64,000 bases of DNA, taken from the NCBI RefSeq assembly GCF_000215745.1, contig NC_015663.1, forward strand, positions 496,001-560,000, in the 5' to 3' direction. The DNA is from Klebsiella aerogenes KCTC 2190. Lineage in GTDB: Bacteria; Pseudomonadota; Gammaproteobacteria; Enterobacterales; Enterobacteriaceae. The position numbers were made by a program, and so were the translations under genes. Position 1 is the stretch's first letter; each line of letters starts with the position of its first letter. The notes under the pieces are model-generated. The model had not been told where the DNA came from. It searched no databases and saw only the letters and a program-made list of their open reading frames with translations. Below, piece after piece: positions 54,490 to 62,708 of the stretch.

Positions 54490-55091
54490 AGATACTCCAG
54501 CTTAAGTCTGACCAGACCGTTAAATTCGCCAGCGGTCACCTCCTGCCCAAAAGATTCCAGCGCGGCAAGAAAGTGAATCGCGTTATCGCCCGGCTTGAGG
54601 ATCCACATGCGTTGCGGTTGATTCAGGTGGATCAACTGGTTGCGTTCGGTCAGTAGCCGAATGCCCGCGCCGCGCACATCGCCGCGAATCCGCCCAAGAT
54701 CGCTGTTTTCCGGCGCGCTTTCGGCCATCAGTGTCATCGAAACGCCACGCTCCACCGTACTGTGCGACAGCTCAGGGAGCTCGCTGGTCTGCCCAGGGAA
54801 GTCCTTTAACGTGTGCCCGGAGCCTTTTAAGCAGCCATTCAGGTGCAGCGTCACCAATACCGGATCGCTGCGATCGCCGCTCTGGCGAAAGCGGCTGGCG
54901 GAAATATCACCGAGATCGATGGTCTGATCGCGTGAAGCCATATCCAGCACGCACGGCGAAACGAATACCCGACCGTGAAAGCGGACGTTGCCATACTCGC
55001 CGGAAACGTTGCTCATATCATGGCGGCCGCTTGTGGCCTGAACCGAGCAGGCCATGCCTGCCATCAGCAGAGCGCAAAGCATCTTTTTCAT
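54486..55091 (-). CDS. Minor fimbrial subunit
   Basis: A 201-residue pilin-like protein; signal peptide MKKMLCALLMAGMACSVQA, mature region with GNVRFHGRVFVSPCVLDMASRDQTIDLGDISASRFRQSGDRSDP, second Cys in HLNGCLKG, and C-terminal VRLKLEYL. Located 11 bases after the chaperone gene and overlapping the adhesin by four bases; probably a tip adaptor. Confidence 0.85.
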   Translation of the reverse strand: MKKMLCALLMAGMACSVQATSGRHDMSNVSGEYGNVRFHGRVFVSPCVLDMASRDQTIDLGDISASRFRQSGDRSDPVLVTLHLNGCLKGSGHTLKDFPGQTSELPELSHSTVERGVSMTLMAESAPENSDLGRIRGDVRGAGIRLLTERNQLIHLNQPQRMWILKPGDNAIHFLAALESFGQEVTAGEFNGLVRLKLEYL

Positions 55092-55102
55092 TTACGAGTC
55101 CT

Positions 55103-55891
55103 TTACCGGGGCTGTTGCTCCATCGGCAATGCTTTACACACATTGCCTGTGCAGCTGAATTTCAATTCAGGGTGACCGCCAAAATCGTTCACGTACATCA
55201 TGCTGAACTGGCTGACGCTGGCGTCCGAAACCTTGAAATCGAGAGAGGATTTTGGCGGGATCATAATCCCCGGGAAATCAGTCAGTCTGCCGCCGCCCTG
55301 GGCTTCAGGTTTGCGGCTCAAGCCGATTAAGGTGACGAAGTATGGCGTTGGGTTATCCACGGTCCAGCGCTGACCCTGCTTGTGAAAGATCAGTTGGTTT
55401 TGCCACACCGCCCCCGGCGTTTCCGGCACGATAGCTGTCGGCCGATAGAACAATTTGATCCGCGACTGCATCGCCAGCTGCAGCACGTTCGGCTTATCCG
55501 GTTTTGGCGGAATTTCACGCACGTTCAGGTAGAACAGACTCTCGCGATCCTGTGGCAACGCGTTAACTCCGCTGGTTTTCGTCACGCGGGCGATTCCCTT
55601 CTGCCCACCGTTAATCCGTTGCAGCGGCGGTAAGACCATTAATGGCGAGGTAATTTTTGTTCCGTGGGCGTCCTCTACCCACGACTGAGCCAGAAATGGA
55701 ATGCTCGGGCTGGTGTTGGTTAAGTTCGCACTTACCGAGCGAGCATCACCGGTGATAATCATGCGTGTACGGTCGAGCGCAATACCCGCCCACGAAGCAT
55801 TGATCTGGGCAATAAAAAACAGGCCACAGGCGACGGGTTTAAGCCAACGGCGTGCGAATTTAAGAGATTGATTATTCATGACAAAATTCAT
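55103..55891 (-). CDS. Periplasmic fimbrial chaperone
   Basis: A 262-residue PapD-type chaperone. Signal peptide ends INASWA, followed by GIALDRTRMIITGDARSVSANLTNTS. The NVLQLAMQSRIKLFYRPTAIV G1 region and RESLFYLNVREIPPKP are family signatures. The C-terminus has an extra tail with two Cys (LKFSCTGNVCKALPMEQQPR). No strong ribosome site; start ATG 55891 lies 14 bases after the usher stop (55879 is an alternative). Confidence 0.9.
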   Translation of the reverse strand: MNFVMNNQSLKFARRWLKPVACGLFFIAQINASWAGIALDRTRMIITGDARSVSANLTNTSPSIPFLAQSWVEDAHGTKITSPLMVLPPLQRINGGQKGIARVTKTSGVNALPQDRESLFYLNVREIPPKPDKPNVLQLAMQSRIKLFYRPTAIVPETPGAVWQNQLIFHKQGQRWTVDNPTPYFVTLIGLSRKPEAQGGGRLTDFPGIMIPPKSSLDFKVSDASVSQFSMMYVNDFGGHPELKFSCTGNVCKALPMEQQPR

Positions 55892-55905
55892 TCAGGTTAT
55901 TGAAA

Positions 55906-58377
55906 TTATTCACAAGGCAACAGCACGTTACCTTCCGGGTTGATTTGTTGTGGCACCTGTAAGTGACACTGCGCACGGCCAGCCCAGGCAACGGAAAGAC
56001 GCTCGGACGGATTCACCCCCGCAATCCAGGCCATGCCGTTTTCCATCACCATGGCGACGCTGACGCCGTTGGCGTTAAACACTTCGGCGCCAAACGGCGG
56101 CACCGAGCCATCCTTCAGGCGCAGCAGTGCCATCATTTTTTGCCCCTGCGCGACGGCAAAGCGCTGGTAGCCAATAGCGCCTTCCGTCAGGGTGTTAGTC
56201 ACGATCGCTTTGGTCGCGGAAATGTCCTCGTCCATGGCGTCCACATCGATACGGGTATCAAAGCTGTGATAACTGACGACGTCCGGTACAACGGCAATAC
56301 CGAAACGATTTGAATGCGCCTGTTCACCGTTAAGCGGCACATTGGCAACGCCATCGGTATCAACCATCACTCTGGCGGTATTCATTGACGCCTGACTGTT
56401 ATGTAGCGCCGCGCCGTGACGCGTCGCCGTAAAGCCGCCGCGTACCGTGCCGCCAACGGAGAAATAGCGTGATTGCTGCCAGCTGACGTTAGATTCCAGT
56501 TCCGCCATCATGCTGCGATGCTGGTAATAGCCATCAAATGCCGTATGCCCTTCACCGGAAACCCCTGCGCGCAAACGCCACGGATTGTTACGATCGCGGT
56601 TATCGGAATACGAAACCATTTGACTGGTCTGGTTACCGCTGTTCTGTAATTCATAATCCATAGAGCGGCCATCGCCCCATGGCACTGAAATTGAAAGCGA
56701 AAGACTGTCGTCCCGTTTGCCCTGATACTCAGAGCGATAAGCCGCGAGGTTGGTGCTGATCCCCTGGATTCCCGCGAAGGAAAAACTGTGTCCCATCGAT
56801 AATCCGTAACGATCCTGGGAACCGCGATCCCAATAGTTCTGGTGGGTATAGGTGAGGTATAACGTGGTCGCTAAATGCGGATCGTCAGCAAAAAAGGTTT
56901 TGTTGCCGGTAACGGTGTACATCTCTTTTTCGTTGCCGGCGCTGTTGTTACTTTCATACTGCTCGTCGAGAAACTGCGAGAAGGTGCGAAAGGTTCGCTG
57001 TGAAAAGCGGTATCCGGCAAAGGTAATCGCGCTGTTGTACTCATCAAAGGTTTTGGCGTAGCTGAGCTTAAAGGACATGCCTTTTTGTTCAGCCTGATGC
57101 TTCACCCGACTCACGGATTGCGTCGCATCGGCCGACAGCGCTCCCAGCCAGTTTAAATCCCGTCCTATCCCCATCGACCAGGCGTTGTAGCGCTCGCCGG
57201 TGAGCAACGCGCCGCCGTACAGTGACCATGCATTGCTCACCCCCCAGGAAAAATCGCCGCTATAAAACGCAGGGCCCTGAACGTCGTGGTTATAACGCGA
57301 CGGCTTACCAACCGCGGCGTTGTAGCGAACATAGCCCGGACGCGTCAGATAAGGGATATCAGCCGTATTGACCTGGAAAGTTTGTACGCTGCCATCCTGC
57401 TCTTCGACGCGCACATCCAACGTACCGCGTACCGAACCGTGCAGATCCTGAATATTAAACGGCCCCGCAGGGACGGTGGTTTGATAGATAACACGCCCCT
57501 GCTGACTGACGGTGACCTTCGCATTACTGCGGGCGATGCCGTGCACTTCAGGCGCGTAGCCCTGCAAATTTGGCGGCAGCATACGCTCATCGCTGGCGAG
57601 GTTGACCCCGGTGAAGCGCACCGAATCAAAAACCTGAGAATTCAAATAGATTTCGCCGACCGTCAGTTTTGCAGCCTGCATCGGTAACGGGCGATATGCA
57701 TAGATCTGATCCCAGTCGATACGCCCATGATTATCATCTGAAGTGTAATTGGCCTGATACTGGCCACGAAAACGCCATGCGCCGAGGTTAAAACCTGTCT
57801 GCCCATAGCCGGACAGAGAGCGATAGTGATCGCCACCCTGTTCGTAATGCGTGGCCTGCCCTGAAATGCTGTAGTCAAAAATCAGCCCGGCGACGCCGTT
57901 ATCCCAGCGCTCAGGCGGCGTCCAGTCTGGGTCGGTATATTTCATCCATGCCTGAGGCACGGTAATGTCCAGTACGCCTGCGCTATTATTCAGCGCCACA
58001 CCCGGAAGGTGGGAAATGTCATAGCAGGTTGCGCTAATGGGATGAATATGGGTCAGCGCCTCTTCTTTGAGCGCCAGTAACTCAAGTTGTTGCGCCGTCA
58101 GGCACGCTATAGATTTATGTGAATTGGCCGGATCGGCGATATAACGGATTGTCTGCTGAGGAATCTCCTGGCTGTTAATTCGAACATCCAGCAGATATTC
58201 TCCGGGAGCCACAAAGTTGCCTTCGGAAAAACGCTGTAAATCGACATTATGCCTGTCGCTGGCATCCAGTACGTCGGTATTAAATTCAATAGCCTCATCC
58301 GCTTCAGCCCATGAAGCGGCGCAGACCAGAACAATAAATAGCGCCAGACGTTTTTTATCTGTTTTCAGCGTGATCAT
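55906..58377 (-). CDS. Outer-membrane fimbrial usher
   Basis: An 823-residue usher. Signal peptide (KRLALFIVLVCAASWAEA), N-terminal domain (EFNTDVLDASDRHNVDLQRFSEGNFVAPGEYLLDVRINSQEIPQQ), barrel/plug signature RFTGVNLASDERMLPPNLQGYAPEVHGIARSNAKVTV, YQTTVPAGPFNIQDLHG and the C-terminal Cys pair (AQCHLQVP...NVLLPCE). ATG 58377 is used; a TTG 12 bases earlier would place AAGG too close. Sequence differs clearly from FimD and from the 4.6-7.1 kb usher, so the three operons are not recent copies. Confidence 0.92.
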   Translation of the reverse strand: MITLKTDKKRLALFIVLVCAASWAEADEAIEFNTDVLDASDRHNVDLQRFSEGNFVAPGEYLLDVRINSQEIPQQTIRYIADPANSHKSIACLTAQQLELLALKEEALTHIHPISATCYDISHLPGVALNNSAGVLDITVPQAWMKYTDPDWTPPERWDNGVAGLIFDYSISGQATHYEQGGDHYRSLSGYGQTGFNLGAWRFRGQYQANYTSDDNHGRIDWDQIYAYRPLPMQAAKLTVGEIYLNSQVFDSVRFTGVNLASDERMLPPNLQGYAPEVHGIARSNAKVTVSQQGRVIYQTTVPAGPFNIQDLHGSVRGTLDVRVEEQDGSVQTFQVNTADIPYLTRPGYVRYNAAVGKPSRYNHDVQGPAFYSGDFSWGVSNAWSLYGGALLTGERYNAWSMGIGRDLNWLGALSADATQSVSRVKHQAEQKGMSFKLSYAKTFDEYNSAITFAGYRFSQRTFRTFSQFLDEQYESNNSAGNEKEMYTVTGNKTFFADDPHLATTLYLTYTHQNYWDRGSQDRYGLSMGHSFSFAGIQGISTNLAAYRSEYQGKRDDSLSLSISVPWGDGRSMDYELQNSGNQTSQMVSYSDNRDRNNPWRLRAGVSGEGHTAFDGYYQHRSMMAELESNVSWQQSRYFSVGGTVRGGFTATRHGAALHNSQASMNTARVMVDTDGVANVPLNGEQAHSNRFGIAVVPDVVSYHSFDTRIDVDAMDEDISATKAIVTNTLTEGAIGYQRFAVAQGQKMMALLRLKDGSVPPFGAEVFNANGVSVAMVMENGMAWIAGVNPSERLSVAWAGRAQCHLQVPQQINPEGNVLLPCE

Positions 58378-58417
58378 TTTCGTTCGCAACCTTCAGATAC
58401 CCGAAATGCAGTGCAGC

Positions 58418-58966
58418 TCAGAGATAATTCACAACAAAATGCGTGACCGCAGTAAATTCGCCAGATGTCATTCTTCCGTCGCGGGAGATCAAATAAGCCG
58501 TAAATTTGAGCGTATTTTTTCCTGGGTTAAGTACATAGTCCGGTGATGGTTCGCCCAGATGAATTTGCTGTCCTTTGCTGTCGTATATTTCTATCGCTAA
58601 ATTTTCAGTTTCCGATTGCACGCTCAGATAATCTGGATTGTCCCTATCGGGGGCACCGGAAAAAGTAATATTGGCGCGTTGAAACACATTACCGGGGTGT
58701 TGAGAATCCCCTAGTGAGCATCCCAGCAAATGAATGCTGAAATTATGCGCAGATACTTTTTCAGGTTTACCAGAAATATCTCTGGCTGAGAGATCATCGA
58801 ATTCAACCAGTAGTGACCGGTCGCGCGGATCGACATAACAAGCAGCCTCAATAATATTTCCCCGCATACGCATTTTTCCGGGCGTACTGACAAGACGGAA
58901 AGTGTCAGCCGAAACCCATGCAGGCGATATGAAGATAAAAAGCAGTAAAATACGCCATCCAGGCAT
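58418..58966 (-). CDS. Minor fimbrial subunit
   Basis: A 182-residue pilin-like protein with signal peptide (MPGWRILLLFIFISPAWVSA). Mature chain DTFRLVSTPGKMRMRGNIIEAACYVDPRDRSLLVEFDDLSARDI with the pilin Cys pair (AACYV, LLGCSLG) and C-terminal THFVVNYL. It lies between the major subunit and usher, the position of FimI-like or anchor subunits. Confidence 0.85.
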   Translation of the reverse strand: MPGWRILLLFIFISPAWVSADTFRLVSTPGKMRMRGNIIEAACYVDPRDRSLLVEFDDLSARDISGKPEKVSAHNFSIHLLGCSLGDSQHPGNVFQRANITFSGAPDRDNPDYLSVQSETENLAIEIYDSKGQQIHLGEPSPDYVLNPGKNTLKFTAYLISRDGRMTSGEFTAVTHFVVNYL

Positions 58967-59004
58967 AACCGCATTTCCTTTCAGTTATTCGCAGGAAGGG
59001 TTAA

Positions 59005-59028
59005 GCAGGCGCGATAATGCGCCCGCTG
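59005..59028 (-). terminator. Attenuator hairpin after major subunit
   Basis: GGCGC (59008-59012), loop GATAAT, GCGCC (59019-59023), extended on both sides with GCAG/CTGC; lies between the major subunit stop and the next gene. Confidence 0.45.
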
Positions 59029-59035
59029 CAGATCG

Positions 59036-59584
59036 TTACTGATAATCGATCTGGAAATTAACGGTAGATTCGAAATCACCCGGAGTTACCGCTGCAGATG
59101 CGTTGTTTGCCTGCAGGTAAGCGACGAAATCAATGTCGGTTTCACCATCGGTAATGTTGACCTGAGAGGCAGCTTTACCCCACTCAACATCCTGGTTGCC
59201 GCTGTCAACCATACCGATGCCTGCGCCCTTGGCGGTACCAGAGGTGAAGGCGGCTAGCGCGTTGTTGTCTGCATCAATCGTTGCCGGGGTATAAGTCACG
59301 GTAGCGGTTTTTGCGACAGTCGTATCGCAACCCTGCAGAACAATTTTGGCATGTTTAACGCCAGCACGTTGGTTGTCTTTTAACTGAGAAGTTGGGATCT
59401 CGCCAAAATTCACCTGCACCGGGCTGGATTCTGGCGCCAGACCACATGCAGAATTAACGAGAGAGCCGGTGAAGTGGATTTTACCGTTAGTCGGTTCAAC
59501 ATTTTTTGCAGCGAAAGCAGAAGAGGCAGTAAAAGTCATTCCCGCCATCAGCGCACAGGCCACAGCCACGTTTTTCATTTTCAT
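59036..59584 (-). CDS. Major fimbrial subunit
   Basis: A 182-residue pilin with signal peptide (MKMKNVAVACALMAGMTFTASSAFA). Mature KNVEPTNGKIHFTGSLVNSACGLAPESSPVQVNFGEIPTSQL with the Cys pair (SACGL, LQGCDTT) and C-terminal STVNFQIDYQ with penultimate Tyr. First gene of the eight-gene operon 59.6-51.2 kb; an attenuator hairpin behind it supports high-level synthesis. Confidence 0.9.
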   Translation of the reverse strand: MKMKNVAVACALMAGMTFTASSAFAAKNVEPTNGKIHFTGSLVNSACGLAPESSPVQVNFGEIPTSQLKDNQRAGVKHAKIVLQGCDTTVAKTATVTYTPATIDADNNALAAFTSGTAKGAGIGMVDSGNQDVEWGKAASQVNITDGETDIDFVAYLQANNASAAVTPGDFESTVNFQIDYQ

Positions 59585-60227
59585 ATTACTCTTAACCTTA
59601 TATCTGTTTTTGGTTATTCCGACGATCTATTTCCGCAGACAATTCCTGTCCGGGAAAACCCGATCTCGCGGTGGCGGCAGCGCATATCCTTGCAAACAAT
59701 CCATCTCGAACCGCACCGTATTTTGAACTTCATTGGTATTCCATCAGAAATACCGTCCACAGTCGTTTACTCTGTTTCGGGGCTTATATTAAGTCGACGA
59801 AAAATTGACACAATGCCAAAATACGGAATCAATCAAACTCAGGAAATCGTGTTGCTTTCCCGCCTGCAGATCGATCATTTACCTAAAAATTAGCCAAAAA
59901 ACACGCAACCGACAGTGTTAATGTCTATTATTTATAGTTTTTATAGAGCTTTTAACTATCAACTATTTTTTAATTTAGAACAGATAACTGGCAAAATATA
60001 TTTATAAAATATTTTTAAAAATTGAAAGGGATACCAAAAGTGAGTGCTGACAATAAGATAGTGAAAGAAAGGAAGGAGAATGAATGATTACATAAAGAAT
60101 ATTAAAATATTGTTATGTAAATGATAATAAAGCGATCTATGGCACAACCTCTTTTTATAAATGAATTATGTTATGCTGTTGCTTCCCCCACTCGAATGCG
60201 AGATATCCTGCTTTAAAGGAGACATCA
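59585..60227. other. Divergent control region of third fimbrial operon
   Basis: About 640 bases, very AT-rich from 59890 to 60170, between the fimbrial operon (minus) and the membrane regulator (plus). No gene supported. No fimS-like inverted repeat pair was seen, so this operon is probably not under inversion control. Confidence 0.5.
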
Positions 60228-61016
60228 GTGATTTCTCATATACCAATAAACAAAATTAAATCCGTAATTATTGGTGATGGTTTAGTTTTCAGACCACTTA
60301 AAAATACCCTAAAAGACGTGGCATCTGGTGAAATAGCCACATTGAATAACGTGGCTACACAATTACTGCTCTATTTGTTGCAAAATGGTAAAGAGATATC
60401 CTCGCGCGATGAAATTCTGCTGAATGTTTTCCAGCATAATGGCGCCAGAGCGACGGATGCGAATCTTAACCAGCACATTTCATTTTTGCGCAAAGCCATT
60501 ACGTCGACAGGTCATCCTGCAGAACTCATCGTTACCATTCCTCGTATTGGATTTCGGATGGGCGACGTCAATATCAATATTCAGCTACAGGAAGAAGCGC
60601 AAACGGCCGCCAGAGTCGCCTATGTTGCATCGACGCCGAGGAGAAAGAAACCAAACCGGTGGCCTGTCGCTATCACAGCGTTAATTACCAGCATCGCCGT
60701 GCTGGCAACAGCGTGGTTAACATGGATACCCAATCATATAGCCATGACGGACGCAGCTATCTTACGAACCATCGACTACGAGCAATGCCGTGTACATATA
60801 TTAGGAAATGCCCTCACCGACACGATAACCGAAAAGAAAGCGCTGGATATTTTCAAGTCCGTGGGGATTAGCCCCAACTGCTCGCACCCTAAAGACCTGT
60901 ATCTTAATACCTGGGCGAGCAACCATAACCTGGTTGAGTGGTCGTTTGCCGCTGAATGCGGCCTCAACCTCGGCTATTACCATTGCATCAGCCAGTATCG
61001 CCATCATGAGGAATGA
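60228..61016 (+). CDS. ToxR/CadC-like transmembrane transcription regulator
   Basis: A 262-residue protein. Residues about 10-105 form an OmpR/PhoB-type winged helix (VFRPLKNTLKDVASGEIATLNNVATQLLLYLLQNGKEISSRDEILLNVF...TDANLNQHISFLRKAI...IVTIPRIGFRMG). A TM segment follows (PVAITALITSIAVLATAWLTWI, about 150-171) and then a ~90-residue periplasmic domain with four cysteines. It starts at GTG 60228 behind AAAGGAG. It faces the third fimbrial operon and is followed one base later by a small membrane protein, like ToxR-ToxS pairs. It probably senses an external cue and controls the fimbria. Confidence 0.85.
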   Translation: MISHIPINKIKSVIIGDGLVFRPLKNTLKDVASGEIATLNNVATQLLLYLLQNGKEISSRDEILLNVFQHNGARATDANLNQHISFLRKAITSTGHPAELIVTIPRIGFRMGDVNINIQLQEEAQTAARVAYVASTPRRKKPNRWPVAITALITSIAVLATAWLTWIPNHIAMTDAAILRTIDYEQCRVHILGNALTDTITEKKALDIFKSVGISPNCSHPKDLYLNTWASNHNLVEWSFAAECGLNLGYYHCISQYRHHEE

Positions 61017-61017
61017 T

Positions 61018-61536
61018 ATGAAGCAGGAAAGCGATCACTCTTTTTTACTCTGGTCAGTCGTAATCGTCATTATTGGGCTGGCAGCTATCGCCTATTTGAT
61101 TATCACTGGGAATGCTAAAAAACAAGAAATCAGTTTTTCCTGCTCCTCGGAATTCACGTCGATAATCGACATCCAGAATACCAAAAAGGAACTCCACGGA
61201 ATCATGTTGATTACCAGCTACAACTCCGGGCACCTTTCATTATCAGTGCAAGGAAAGCTCAAAAGCGATGACGGCGAGTTTGCTGTAAACCGAAAATTGT
61301 TCTTTCGGTATGCTCGTCCGCTTGGACATACTGCCGGCGTTTTCATGCTAACCCCCGAGGGACGCGAAAAATCCCCCGATGATAATGCAACAGATGCTGT
61401 CGATTACCTCTTCTTCGACGCTTACGAACATGCCGACAAGCTGTATATGTTAAAGCGGCTGAATGAGGAAACGGTTCTTATTGGCGATAACTTTTCACCC
61501 CGCTTCGCCTGCGTAATGAATCACTTCGCAGATTAA
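61018..61536 (+). CDS. Single-TM membrane protein (FidL/ToxS-like partner)
   Basis: A 172-residue protein with one N-terminal TM (LLWSVVIVIIGLAAIAYLIIT) and a periplasmic domain (ISFSCSSEFTSI...GHLSLSVQGKLKSDDGEFAVNRKLFFRY...LYMLKRLNEETVLIGDN...FACVMNHFAD). The layout resembles the FidL-like family found next to ToxR-like fimbrial regulators; the assignment is by pattern memory only. Start ATG 61018 is one base after the regulator stop. Likely modulates or stabilises the regulator. Confidence 0.68.
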   Translation: MKQESDHSFLLWSVVIVIIGLAAIAYLIITGNAKKQEISFSCSSEFTSIIDIQNTKKELHGIMLITSYNSGHLSLSVQGKLKSDDGEFAVNRKLFFRYARPLGHTAGVFMLTPEGREKSPDDNATDAVDYLFFDAYEHADKLYMLKRLNEETVLIGDNFSPRFACVMNHFAD

Positions 61537-61658
61537 TCACCTTCTGGATATGCGTCGGGTTAAGGATGACCTGATGTATTGTTCGTCCGGTAGCACGGAT
61601 GTGGCCGATAAGATATGCCCCGTTGTAGCACGGACCATTTTGTAAGTTAAACCTTAAT

Positions 61659-61839
<181 letters not shown>

Positions 61840-61921
61840 GAAATCACCTGCTTTGTGTTGAGGTAAGTATATTACCTTTAATCAGATGCCCAAACTCCCT
61901 GCGCCATATATTCCTCAGTTT

Positions 61922-61955
61922 TCGCTACCCCCACCCAGGCTGGTGGGGGCGAAAA
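61922..61955. terminator. Terminator after acid phosphatase gene
   Basis: CCCCCACC (61928-61935), loop CAGGCT, GGTGGGGG (61942-61949), extended by flanking TTTTCGC/GCGAAAA. Lies 15 bases past the aphA stop. Confidence 0.75.
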
Positions 61956-61963
61956 TGAAACAA

Positions 61964-62680
61964 TCAGTAGTCAGAGTTAACCAATACTTTTTCTTCTAAC
62001 GCGCCGTTGCGAGGCATAGGCTGATTAGAGGAGTTCAGTGCACGCATCACGCGAATAGGTTCTGCGCCAGCTTCACGAGCATCCTTAATGTCGCCATCTG
62101 AATCTCCATAATATAACTTGATATTTCGGTCACGGATATATTGTACTTTTGCCCCTTTATCTTCTCCGGCAAAAATAACTTTATTAAGTTTTTCATGCGG
62201 GATAGAAAAGTCTCTCCCCAACAGTTCAGTCACCGTCTCTTTTCCGTTAGTGGGTTTTTGTCGACCGGTGACAAACCAAATACGATCTCCACGTTCCAGA
62301 TGCAGTTTAATCAATTCAGATGCAGATTTTTTGGGGACGGAAAAACTATCCCAACCGTTACTAAGTCGATCCCAAAACTCACTTTTCTTCAGGAATTCAT
62401 TACTTTTAGGTGACAATTCTCTCTGACCATGGATAAATGCAGGAGTAGAATAATAAATAGTATCATCAATATCAAAACCGACATCCATCGGCGGCTTATT
62501 CTTTAACTCTTTAACAATTTGCTCTATAGAAATGAAATGAATAGGATATTGCTCGGTAATCTGCTGCAATGTTGCGCCGATACCGGTATCGGATGACACC
62601 GGATTGGCACAAAAAGCTGGCACACTGAAAATAAGAGCGCTAACGAAAGCCGCTGAACGAATCATTTTATATTTATACAT
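61964..62680 (-). CDS. aphA: AphA, class B acid phosphatase
   Basis: A 238-residue periplasmic HAD-type phosphatase/phosphotransferase. Signal peptide (MIRSAAFVSALIFSVPAFCA); catalytic motif FDIDDTIYYSTPAF (Asp nucleophile and DDT), FVTGRQKP, and KLYYGDSDGDIKDAREAGAEPIRVMRA are all as in E. coli AphA, which hydrolyses organic phosphate monoesters. Clearly diverged in the N-terminal half from E. coli as I recall it. Monocistronic or preceded by the porin gene 28 bases upstream on the same strand. Confidence 0.88.
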   Translation of the reverse strand: MYKYKMIRSAAFVSALIFSVPAFCANPVSSDTGIGATLQQITEQYPIHFISIEQIVKELKNKPPMDVGFDIDDTIYYSTPAFIHGQRELSPKSNEFLKKSEFWDRLSNGWDSFSVPKKSASELIKLHLERGDRIWFVTGRQKPTNGKETVTELLGRDFSIPHEKLNKVIFAGEDKGAKVQYIRDRNIKLYYGDSDGDIKDAREAGAEPIRVMRALNSSNQPMPRNGALEEKVLVNSDY

Positions 62681-62708
62681 GGATATTTATCCTTAAACAG
62701 GTTAGCAA

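Noticed and set aside
59585..60227. A second fimS-type switch before the third fimbrial operon
   Set aside because: No matching inverted repeat pair and no recombinase gene nearby.
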